A stretch of DNA of 64,000 nucleotides from Methylomonas methanica (GTDB taxonomy: Bacteria; Pseudomonadota; Gammaproteobacteria; Methylococcales; Methylomonadaceae). This document shows, one piece after another, positions 57,392-64,000 of the stretch. The stretch is from the NCBI GenBank assembly GCA_001644045.1, contig LUUF01000073.1, positions 1 to 64,000 on the forward strand, in the 5' to 3' direction. Under the pieces are notes generated by a model, which saw nothing but the letters and a program-made list of their open reading frames with translations, had not been told where the DNA came from and made no database searches. Positions within the stretch are counted from its first letter, which is position 1. Each line of letters starts with the position of its first letter. A program made the position numbers and the translations under genes.

Positions 57392-58042
57392 TTACCAAAT
57401 ATTGCCGGCGCCCGGCGTGTAAGAACTGCCGACCACCGAAGTGGCGATCACCGTATCGGCTTGCACCACGCCGCTGAACTTGGACATGCCGGCATTCACC
57501 GTCACCATGCTGGCGTTGATGGTCACCGTGCTGGCATCGACCGTAACACTGCCGCTGCTGCGCACCGCAATGCCGGTGCTGTTAAGGGTGACGCTTTGGT
57601 CGGAGCGCTCGATAACGATTTCCCCGCCGCCTGCCTCGTCTATTGAAATTTTGTAACCCGAACGGGTACGCAACTCCACCTTCGGGCCGTTGCCATCATC
57701 GAAATCCAAAACAGTTTCCTGCGGGGTGCGGATCACATAATGATCTTCCTGCGGATCGGCCTCCGCCGGCACGCTTCCGCTACCTGCCCAGACGCTGCCC
57801 AACACCAGCGGCATTTCCGGCGTGATAAAGGCCAACACGACGATTTCTTCCAATCGGGGCACGAAACTGGCGCCATAACCCTGGCCGGCGGACGGCGCGA
57901 CGACGCCGGCCCACAGCTCCATTTGCGTCGCCAGCAAACGCACCTTGATCCGGCCACGGCTGTCCGGGTCAGCGTTGTCGGTGACTTGCCCGAGTTGCAA
58001 GCTGTGCAAATTGCCCAAGGCGTGACTGTTCATGACTGCCAC
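57392..58042 (-). CDS. Baseplate spike protein V-like (gpV; C-terminal Afp8 equivalent)
   Basis: 216 residues. An OB-fold domain at ~10-95 (GQVTDNADPDSRGRIKVRLLA, PSAGQGYGASFVPRLEEIVVLAFI, PLVLGSVW) is followed by a beta-helical spike region with repeated hydrophobic-polar units (VTLNSTGIAVRSSGSVTVDAS, then TVTINASMVTVNAG) to the end (YTPGAGNIW). It forms the piercing spike below the tube. It overlaps the gpD-like gene by 13 bases. Confidence 0.93.
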   Translation of the reverse strand: MAVMNSHALGNLHSLQLGQVTDNADPDSRGRIKVRLLATQMELWAGVVAPSAGQGYGASFVPRLEEIVVLAFITPEMPLVLGSVWAGSGSVPAEADPQEDHYVIRTPQETVLDFDDGNGPKVELRTRSGYKISIDEAGGGEIVIERSDQSVTLNSTGIAVRSSGSVTVDASTVTINASMVTVNAGMSKFSGVVQADTVIATSVVGSSYTPGAGNIW

Positions 58043-59076
58043 CCGCCTTTGTTGACTTTGAGATGGGTTTCAAAACCGCTGTTGTTATCGAAGCGATGCA
58101 CGCAATGCACAATCTGGTAGCGGCCTTTCAGGCGCGGCGATACGCCGTCCAACTCGATCTCGCGACCAGGTTTTAGGCTCGCTTCGCCTTGGCAGACGAT
58201 CTCGCCTTGAATAAAGCGTTTGGCCTGGCGTTTGAACGCGGCCTTGGCGTAGGCTTCGGCTTCGCTGCTAGTACCGGGAAACGGCTGCGGGACGATTTCC
58301 GGGCCGGGCCAGCTTAGGTTGCCTAAAGTGGCGGCGGCACCGGTGCCTGTGGGTGCCGGCGTGATCGTGTCGGCCGTAAAATCCACCGCTTCGGCGCTAG
58401 CCAGGTTATAGCCGTTGGCCTGGCTGCTGAGCGGTTGATGGTTTAAATCGGCGATCAAGCGCACTTTCAAGGCGCTGTCCTGGGCGCTCAGCTCGGCAGG
58501 ATTGGGATCGGCTTCTTCGGCCTTGGCCCGCAACGTATTGCCATCCAAGCGCACGGCTATATCGAAGCGATTGCCGATGCGCAGCAGAAAAGCCAGATCG
58601 CTTTCGTTGAGTTGATGCCAGGTGGTCGTGATACTGGACAGTGCAGCATCAGCTTGCAGGCCGGCCTCGCCGGCGATGGCTTGCACCAAATCGTCCGGGC
58701 TTTGATCCTCGAAACTGCGGTTATGCCGGCTGCGCGCCAATCTGTGCAATTTGTCTTGCAACAGCAGCGCGATGTTGGGAGCGCCTTCGCCGTAGCTTTC
58801 CTCGATGGCGGTAATCTCGCCGCTGAACAGATTTTGCGGGGTGTCGCTGCCCATTTCGATCTCGACGCCGGCGCCCAATGCAATGTCGTTCAAGGTAAAG
58901 TCAGGATCCTGCCCACCTTCCGGCCTGCCCCAATTAGACAGCTGCAATTCGGCATGCGCGCAGCCGTGCAAGGGCAGATTGACCTGCATCGCCAGCAAGG
59001 CCTGTTGCAGGTCTTCGCGTTGTTCGCCGTCGATTTTGATCGTTGGGCGGGAGCTGGTGAAGGCGGATTCGGGCAT
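58030..59076 (-). CDS. Phage late control D-like hub protein (N-terminal Afp8 equivalent)
   Basis: 348 residues of the gpD/VgrG N-terminal type: PTIKIDGEQREDLQQALLAMQ, LGAGVEIEMG, NLFSGEITAIEESY, DKLHRLARSRHNRSFEDQS, and a C-terminal RYQIVHCVHRFDNNSGFETHLKV. It forms the hub connecting the tube to the spike. In Afp/PVC systems hub and spike are one protein (Afp8); here they are separate, overlapping genes, as in phage P2. Confidence 0.92.
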   Translation of the reverse strand: MPESAFTSSRPTIKIDGEQREDLQQALLAMQVNLPLHGCAHAELQLSNWGRPEGGQDPDFTLNDIALGAGVEIEMGSDTPQNLFSGEITAIEESYGEGAPNIALLLQDKLHRLARSRHNRSFEDQSPDDLVQAIAGEAGLQADAALSSITTTWHQLNESDLAFLLRIGNRFDIAVRLDGNTLRAKAEEADPNPAELSAQDSALKVRLIADLNHQPLSSQANGYNLASAEAVDFTADTITPAPTGTGAAATLGNLSWPGPEIVPQPFPGTSSEAEAYAKAAFKRQAKRFIQGEIVCQGEASLKPGREIELDGVSPRLKGRYQIVHCVHRFDNNSGFETHLKVNKGGWQS

Positions 59077-59110
59077 AGTGTTGTTTTTATTTGTTGTTGT
59101 TTGTTTATTG

Positions 59111-59313
59111 TTGAGTCGCTAACGCGACGGTTTTTCTAATGTCGGTTCGCGGACCGACAGCCGAGTGACTTTCGCTACGAAAACCATCCGTGGTTTTCGC
59201 CTCGCGGGCCAGCCTATCGGCTGTTCAAATTCACTCCCGGTGAATTTGTGTTTGGCCAAAGAAAAGTCACCAAAAGAAAGGCCACCCGAATGCCGCTTTT
59301 ATCCTGCGCTCCG
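59111..59313. repeat. Dispersed ~0.2-kb repeat, copy B
   Basis: The second copy of the element at 47260-47534, same orientation, with clear palindromes (gtcgctaacgcgac; gtcggttcgcggaccgac; accatccgtggt; attcactcccggtgaat). It fills most of the 319-base gap between the DUF5908 gene and the gpD-like gene. No coding potential is believed. Confidence 0.85.
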
Positions 59314-59326
59314 AAAACCCTTGTAC

Positions 59327-59369
59327 AAATCCCCTCTCCCTCCGGGAGAGGGCTAGGGTGAGGGGATTA
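59327..59369. repeat. Short G-rich palindromic repeat, copy
   Basis: aaatcccctctccctccggg followed by agagggctagggtgagggga. Nearly identical to the unit at 47767. In both places it follows the larger dispersed repeat on the same side, so the two elements travel or accumulate together. Confidence 0.9.
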
Positions 59370-59395
59370 AAATCTGTGTTCTCAACTTTCTCCTC

Positions 59396-59563
59396 TCAAT
59401 CAATCCTCAACCGCTCCTGCCGCTGCCTGATCAATTCCAGCATTTGCGTCAACTCGATTTCCGCTGGCGCCAACGGCGTCTGCTGAGCAGTCGGTTGCTG
59501 TTCGGCGACTTCGGTTACACCGTCTTGCACGTCCAAAATCACTTCGTCTATCAATACCGGCAT
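59396..59563 (-). CDS. DUF5908-like small eCIS protein (Afp6-like)
   Basis: 55 residues from ATG 59563, preceded by an aggaa ribosome site. It starts MPVLIDEVILDVQDG, as DUF5908 proteins do (MPxEIxEL), and ends in a short charged helix LTQMLELIRQRQERLRID. It sits after the Afp7-like gene, where Afp6-like small proteins occur. The frame extends 10 codons upstream into the preceding gene; the inner start fits the family better. Confidence 0.7.
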   Translation of the reverse strand: MPVLIDEVILDVQDGVTEVAEQQPTAQQTPLAPAEIELTQMLELIRQRQERLRID

Positions 59564-59576
59564 CTCTAATTCCTGC

Positions 59577-60830
59577 TCAATCGAAACCAACACCGCTGTC
59601 GGCGGCGGCTTTTAATAAATTGCTTACCGATACGCCCCTACTTTTGCGACTCGCAGTTGCCGATCCTACTTGGTTAGCGGCGGCTGTTGATAGTGGCTTT
59701 TCACCAGTGACGACAGAGGCCGATGGTCCGGTTTGACCGCCAGCACCACTGTTCTGGGCTGCTGGTCTTAACGACACACTTCCCGTTTGAATGTGGGCGG
59801 CATTCAGACTGCCCTTTTTTCCAGCCGGGTTGAATGCACCTTCGATGCCGGTACCCAGGCTGGCGGAATTACCGAATTTAAACGCTGGACTGGCCGGCGG
59901 CAACGCTTGTTGCGTGGCTTTTGCCCCACCTACACTATTGGTCGAACCACTGACAGAACCAGCACCGACACCGACCGAGGCAGACAAGCTTGCCGAAACA
60001 TTGGCGCTGATACCGCCACTGATATTGACGCCGGCACTTAAACCAAATCCCACCCCACCGCTGATGCCCACCGAAGCACTCAGGCTCAGGCTAGGTACGG
60101 CGACCACCGAAATCGACGGCATTCGGGGCGACTCTATGCCGTTAAACAATGAGGTATCCCGCCAATTGCCGGCACCTTCGCCGCTGCCGCCGGGCACCGG
60201 CGCGCCATTCTGCCCGGAACCGCCTTGCGGGCCGGCACCGGTCGAACTCAGGCTGGGTGTATTGCGGGCGGCTTGTTCGACGGCCCGGTTACGGAACTGG
60301 TACCGGTCCTCGCTGAGCTTTAAGGACACGGTGGCGCGCAGCGGCCGGCCTTCCGGCGAGAAGAAGTCCAGGGTTTCGTCGAAGCTTTGCACCAAACCCA
60401 GAAACTCGAACGCACCCCATTGAAACAGGCAGCGCTTGGGCGCCTTCATTTTTTTGCCGTCTTCTATCGGTTTGATAAAGGTATCGGCGATTTTTTTGGT
60501 CTCCAGCCGCACGTCCGAACCCTGCTCGATGGCTTTCTTGGGGCTGCCGTTGCTACCGGCACTGCTGGCGGTCTGCCCGCCGCCCTGGCCGCCGCCGGGC
60601 GCTTCGATATACGTGGTGTCGAACACCAGCTCTATGGTCAGATTGGACGAGCTTTTATCGACGAACTGCGCCGAGCGGCTGTTGCCGTTACGGGCGTTTT
60701 CTTTCAGGGTGTTCGACAGGCTGACCTTCAGGCTGGACGGGTTGAATTGCACGTCTATCGCATTCTCCAAGTCCGGGCTGTCGTTGTCGCCGCTGACCGG
60801 AATCAATTTGCCGCGTTCGATGGCTATCAT
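59577..60830 (-). CDS. CIS tube-initiator protein (Afp7-like) with Gly/Ser-rich tail
   Basis: 417 residues. The N-terminal ~185 residues match the CIS tube/peptidoglycan-binding group: IDVQFNPSSLKVSLSNTL, FVDKSSSNLTIELVFDTTYIE, PKRCLFQWGAFEFLGLVQSF and GRPLRATVSLKLSE. A LysM-like part is reduced to NWRDTSLFNGIESPR (222-236). Then follows a long Ser/Gly/Val-rich stretch (~240-300, SASVGISGGVGFGLSAGVNI and similar) and a disordered tail. The protein joins the tube to the hub in Afp-type particles. The stretched tail is unusual. It overlaps tube 2 by 4 bases. Confidence 0.88.
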   Translation of the reverse strand: MIAIERGKLIPVSGDNDSPDLENAIDVQFNPSSLKVSLSNTLKENARNGNSRSAQFVDKSSSNLTIELVFDTTYIEAPGGGQGGGQTASSAGSNGSPKKAIEQGSDVRLETKKIADTFIKPIEDGKKMKAPKRCLFQWGAFEFLGLVQSFDETLDFFSPEGRPLRATVSLKLSEDRYQFRNRAVEQAARNTPSLSSTGAGPQGGSGQNGAPVPGGSGEGAGNWRDTSLFNGIESPRMPSISVVAVPSLSLSASVGISGGVGFGLSAGVNISGGISANVSASLSASVGVGAGSVSGSTNSVGGAKATQQALPPASPAFKFGNSASLGTGIEGAFNPAGKKGSLNAAHIQTGSVSLRPAAQNSGAGGQTGPSASVVTGEKPLSTAAANQVGSATASRKSRGVSVSNLLKAAADSGVGFD

Positions 60831-61339
60831 GTCGTCCCCCTGCCTTGCGTGCCGGCCGGCGCCGGCCGCTGTAATTCCAGGCCTTGATGCACCAGATGCA
60901 GTTCTTCGATGGCCACCTGGCTGGCGGTGGCAGACAGGTCCGGGCCTTTGAATTTGGTCGGCAACACCCCGCTGAGTTTCCAGACAAGTACTGCGTTATC
61001 GGTGACGTTGCCGCCGCTGACGCTGGGATTGCCGAATACGATAATCTCGCCGCTGAGCCGGTAGCCGTAGTTCGCCTGACTGGTGGTGATGTCGAACCAG
61101 GACCATAAATCGTTGATGTCGGTGACGCCGCGTTTCAAAATAATCGGCGCGAACTTGGTCGGCCCGGAGCGGTGATGTTCGCCCCAATTGTGCCCGCCCT
61201 CGTTGATAACCTTGGGTTCCATCGTCGCTTCGAAGCCGGTCACTTCGCTGAAGTAACCGCTGCATAACAAGCTGCTCTGGTCGCTGTTGTACAGATTAAC
61301 CTTAAAGCGAAAGGCGACGAATTCGCTGACTTCAGCCAT
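60827..61339 (-). CDS. Second inner tube protein (Afp5-like)
   Basis: 170 residues of the gp19/Hcp-like tail tube fold: FVAFRFKVNLYN, FSEVTGFEATMEPKVI, IILKRGVTDINDLW and VLVWKLSGVLPTKFKGPDLSA, ending ATSQVAIEELHLVHQGLEL. Longer than tube 1 and more diverged, so probably a minor tube layer next to the baseplate. It overlaps the sheath 2 gene by 8 bases and the Afp7-like gene by 4. Confidence 0.9.
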   Translation of the reverse strand: MAEVSEFVAFRFKVNLYNSDQSSLLCSGYFSEVTGFEATMEPKVINEGGHNWGEHHRSGPTKFAPIILKRGVTDINDLWSWFDITTSQANYGYRLSGEIIVFGNPSVSGGNVTDNAVLVWKLSGVLPTKFKGPDLSATASQVAIEELHLVHQGLELQRPAPAGTQGRGTT

Positions 61340-62831
61340 CGACCACCTCCGAGCGCCATTCGCCGTTCAGATTGGCAAAGGTGAGAAACAGTCTATCGAT
61401 CGGAAACGCCGGCGCCAGCATGATCTCGTAGAGCATCGCCCCTTCCTGCGGGGTCGATTCACGAATAGAGAAGGCTTGCTCGGCGGACGCGCCGCGCAAG
61501 GCGCCCTGGCTGTACAAGCGCCGGAAAAACTGCTCCAGTAACAAGCGCGGGCGAGGATCGCGGTAATCCAGGTTGAAGATCAATTGCTCGCCCAAGGCCT
61601 GCAATTGCCGACGCAAAAAACCCAGGAAGCGCATCACTTCCGCCGAGCAAAAACCATCGTAACGCTGGCGGTCGACCGGATAATCCGCGACCGGCAAGGC
61701 TGGCACCACCAAGCGTTCGTCGTCGAGACTGAGTTGCGCGCCACCGCTAAACGAGTTGCGGTAATTGAGAACGCTGATACCCGGTTTATCGCGCAACCCC
61801 AGGGTTTGAGCAATGGACAAGCGCGGATACGGCAAGGCGTCAGTATTTAAGGGCTTGGCCGCCATCGAGCGCCAAGGACCGTCGCGGCGCGCGACCGCCG
61901 CCTGCTGACCGGCGATCAAGCCAACAGGGGTATGCAAAGCAAAACGCGGTCCGCGTAAATAGGGAAACAAAAACTGCACATGCCTTAGCGCTTGTGCTCT
62001 ATCCGGAAGCTGTTGATACCCCGAAAGTGCACTCAAAGCCGTCGGGTCAAGTACCGGACTATCCAACTCGCCGGAATACGCCAGCGGCAAGGTAAACAGA
62101 CATTGCAGATCCGGCCTATGGCTGCTGACGTATTGCAGCATGCCGCGTAGCACCTGCGGCAATTGCCAAGGCGGCGGCATATCGCTTAACTCGCTGCTAT
62201 ACCGACGTTCGCGGTGGTCGTCCTCGGTATTTTGCGTGCAAGGCAGAAACTGCGGTTCAAAATTTTCCAGGCGTACCCTGGGAATATCCGGCAAGCGCGG
62301 CGGTATTTGCAGACGCTCCAAATCGGGAAAACCGACTACGCCCAAAGCCGGGATCACCAGCACGCAGGCCAAGCCCTGGAGCGTCGTAATATCGTGCAAT
62401 TGCGTGGCATCAGCCGGCAGAAAACCGGCTTGCCCCGCACTTTCCGGGATCCGCACCACCCACAGCTTTTCGCCGCCGTTGGCGAAAAAATCGTCAACCG
62501 CCAAGCCTAACCAGGCTTTATTGCCGGCCAATAGGCTGACGTATTCGGTAGTGGCGGTGAGCGCATCCGGGAAAATGTCATGAAACTCGGCGCTGGATTG
62601 CAGGGGTATCGGCAGATTGTAAAGTTCGCTGGCAGCGCCAGACGAAAAGGCATCGACCGCCTGGCCGTAGCCAACAGCGCGCATGTCCGCCAGCGCCGCC
62701 GGCAATTGCAACAGGCGCTCAAGCCTGACCCTACCCGGACAATGACCGAGCATGGCCACTTCCAAGGCTGCGTGCCGGCGTTCAACCGGCCGTGGCGTCA
62801 AGGCGATGCGCGCTCCCGCTAACAATTCCAT
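61332..62831 (-). CDS. Second sheath protein (diverged)
   Basis: 499 residues. Sheath features are FPDALTATTEYVSL...AVDDFFANGGEKLWVVRIP (~105-150, the FFxNGGxxxxVVR motif), YQQLPDRAQALRHV, and a C-terminal domain FCSAEVMRFLGFLRRQLQALG and LLLEQFFRRLYSQGALRG that would carry the arm linking sheath subunits. It likely forms a special sheath ring. The gene lies 15 bases downstream of tube 1. Confidence 0.85.
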   Translation of the reverse strand: MELLAGARIALTPRPVERRHAALEVAMLGHCPGRVRLERLLQLPAALADMRAVGYGQAVDAFSSGAASELYNLPIPLQSSAEFHDIFPDALTATTEYVSLLAGNKAWLGLAVDDFFANGGEKLWVVRIPESAGQAGFLPADATQLHDITTLQGLACVLVIPALGVVGFPDLERLQIPPRLPDIPRVRLENFEPQFLPCTQNTEDDHRERRYSSELSDMPPPWQLPQVLRGMLQYVSSHRPDLQCLFTLPLAYSGELDSPVLDPTALSALSGYQQLPDRAQALRHVQFLFPYLRGPRFALHTPVGLIAGQQAAVARRDGPWRSMAAKPLNTDALPYPRLSIAQTLGLRDKPGISVLNYRNSFSGGAQLSLDDERLVVPALPVADYPVDRQRYDGFCSAEVMRFLGFLRRQLQALGEQLIFNLDYRDPRPRLLLEQFFRRLYSQGALRGASAEQAFSIRESTPQEGAMLYEIMLAPAFPIDRLFLTFANLNGEWRSEVVDG

Positions 62832-62846
62832 CCTCTGTCGCTCCGG

Positions 62847-63308
62847 CTAGCTTTGGATGATGGTTTCGACCGAGAGCACCAACTCTTCCATCGCCACATC
62901 GCTGCCGCCCTTGGCCGTTAATGTCGGCCCGGTCCATTTGATCGGCATGGCCCTGACCAGTTTCCAGGTGACTACAGCGCTGGCGCTGGTTGGATCTTCG
63001 TTTTTAAGCTTGATCACCACGTCGCGCTTGGCAGTTACATCGCCGCCGCGAATTTGCTCCAGCCAGTTATAAATGTTCTCCGCGCCGATCACGCCGCGCT
63101 TCAGCGTCACGTCGCCGGCCTTGTTGATGGCCGGAATCTTGCGCACGTAATTAACAGCTTCGTTGCCGTTACGGTATTCCGCAACCGTCACTTCGGCGTT
63201 CAGCCCGGATACTTCTGAAAAGCCGCCCTGCACTTCGCCTTCGCTGCCGTCGCCCAGGTTGACCAGATAATTGAACACCCCATAGGGCGTTTCGCGATAT
63301 GTAGCCAT
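62847..63308 (-). CDS. Main inner tube protein (Afp1-like)
   Basis: 153 residues of the gp19-type tail tube family: NYLVNLGDGSEGEVQGGFSE, VSGLNAEVTVAEYRNGNE, VTLKRGVIGAENIYNWLEQ and VVTWKLVRAMPIKWTGPTL, ending VAMEELVLSVETI. It forms the hexameric rings of the tube. 21 bases downstream of the sheath. Confidence 0.94.
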   Translation of the reverse strand: MATYRETPYGVFNYLVNLGDGSEGEVQGGFSEVSGLNAEVTVAEYRNGNEAVNYVRKIPAINKAGDVTLKRGVIGAENIYNWLEQIRGGDVTAKRDVVIKLKNEDPTSASAVVTWKLVRAMPIKWTGPTLTAKGGSDVAMEELVLSVETIIQS

Positions 63309-63329
63309 GGTTTATCTCCAGTCCAGGGT

Positions 63330-64000
63330 TCAGGCGTCGGCGGTTTTTTGGCCGATGCGGAAAATCACAAATTCGGCCGGTTTCAAGGCCGCCACGCCGA
63401 TTTCGCAGACCAAACGGCCGTTGTCCAGATCGTTTTGGGTCATTGTGCTGCGGTCGCAACGCACGAAATAAGCGGTTTTAGCACTACCCAACAGCCGCCC
63501 GTTTACCCATTCGTTGTATAAAAAGCTTTCCACGGTCTGGCGAATGTTGTCCCACAAGCGCTCGCCGTTGGGCTCAAACACCGCCCATTGCGTGGATTTG
63601 TCGATGGAGCGTTCCAGGTACAAAAAGTACCGGCGGACGTTGACGTATTTCCATTCCGGATCGCTGGACAAGGTGCGGCCGCCCCAGACCCGATGCCCGC
63701 GTCCCGGAAATGAACGCAAACAGTTGATACCGTTGGGATTCAGCAATTCTTGCTGAAAACGATTGATTTCCTGGGCAAAACGCAAGGCGCCGATGACCGG
63801 TTCGTTGGCCGGCGGTTTATGCACGCCGCGCTGCACATCGGTGTTGGCATAGACGCCGGCGACGAAGCCGGATGGCGGCACGTTGATAGTACTGAGCAGA
63901 CCGCGCGGATCGGCGATTACCACCCAGGGGTAATAAAGCGCCAGCCGCGAATCGTCGAAGTTGGAACGAAACTCGCGTATTTCCGAGAGCGCCATACCGT
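63330..64000 (-). CDS. Main contractile sheath protein, C-terminal part (cut by window edge)
   Basis: The last ~223 residues of a sheath protein. The frame is open to the window edge, and Met at 63995 is probably internal. Typical is the C-terminal half: LALYYPWVVIADPRG, PPSGFVAGVYANTDVQRGVHK, GINCLRSFPGRGHRVWGGRTL, YVNVRRYFLYLERSI, WAVFEPNGERLW and GVAALKPAEFVIFRIGQKT. Contraction of this sheath drives the tube. The N-terminal half lies beyond base 64000. Confidence 0.95.
   Translation of the reverse strand, partial: GMALSEIREFRSNFDDSRLALYYPWVVIADPRGLLSTINVPPSGFVAGVYANTDVQRGVHKPPANEPVIGALRFAQEINRFQQELLNPNGINCLRSFPGRGHRVWGGRTLSSDPEWKYVNVRRYFLYLERSIDKSTQWAVFEPNGERLWDNIRQTVESFLYNEWVNGRLLGSAKTAYFVRCDRSTMTQNDLDNGRLVCEIGVAALKPAEFVIFRIGQKTADA

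Noticed and set aside
35114-64000. Interpretation as a prophage tail region or a type VI secretion system
   Set aside because: No capsid, terminase, lysis or integrase genes and no TssJLM/TssK genes are present, while the AAA+ ATPase and DUF4157 markers of eCIS are.

Overview
The window reads as chromosomal DNA of a gammaproteobacterium with a moderately high G+C content. Ordinary housekeeping genes (mfd end, gpmI, serS, orn, rsgA, dnaX-ybaB-recR, the SRP RNA gene, sppA, rluC, rne) lie in arrangements typical of that class. The protein style, the dispersed palindromes and the putrescine pair aguA/aguB recall type I methanotrophs (Methylococcales, for example Methylomonas). That assignment is inference: no methane-oxidation gene is present to settle it.

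Bases 1-9,900 are a patchwork. They hold the tail of mfd, an unrecognised gene whose 3' end runs into a large hairpin, a cupin gene broken by a frameshift, a Uma2-type protein, a long-form gpmI, a BtuF-like binding protein, a small secreted protein, a DUF805-like membrane protein, an ApaH-like protein that has lost its metal ligands, and a secreted pentapeptide-repeat protein. Bases 10,000-17,500 carry a chemoreceptor, a truncated haemoglobin, serS, an unusual seven-helix CrcB with an inverted internal repeat coupled to orn, an M48 protease and rsgA.

Bases 17,590-22,930 form a compact five-gene operon: a fused 2-oxoacid dehydrogenase E1, a lipoyl E2, an acyl carrier protein, an acyltransferase-like protein and a WalW-like deacetylase. 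It looks like a dedicated route for making an acyl group, loading it on a carrier and placing it on a glycan. Bases 23,000-33,400 return to core genes: HIT, recR, ybaB, dnaX, ffs, sppA, a HAD phosphatase, rluC, rne, aguB and aguA.

From about 35,100 to the right edge, everything lies on the minus strand and belongs to one contractile injection system (eCIS) locus, read from 64,000 downwards. The order is sheath (cut by the edge), tube, second sheath, second tube, an Afp7-like tube protein with an odd Gly/Ser-rich tail, a DUF5908 protein, separate gpD-like and gpV-like hub/spike proteins, an unrecognised protein with a C-terminal membrane hairpin, gp25, baseplate J, a tail-protein-I-like protein, three proteins sharing one N-terminal module, an unrecognised CIS-associated protein, an AAA+ ATPase, a 1,273-residue DUF4157 protein that also carries an HNH-like motif, and a TPR protein. 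Most genes overlap or are separated by a few bases, so the locus is probably one or a few long transcripts. It is interrupted only by repeat islands near 47.2-47.9, 50.5-50.7 and 59.1-59.4 kb. The cap/terminator (DUF4255, Afp16-like) and a PAAR tip were not seen and may lie beyond the edge. The possible membrane anchor, the three-paralogue set and the DUF4157/HNH-like candidate effector are the most promising novelties.
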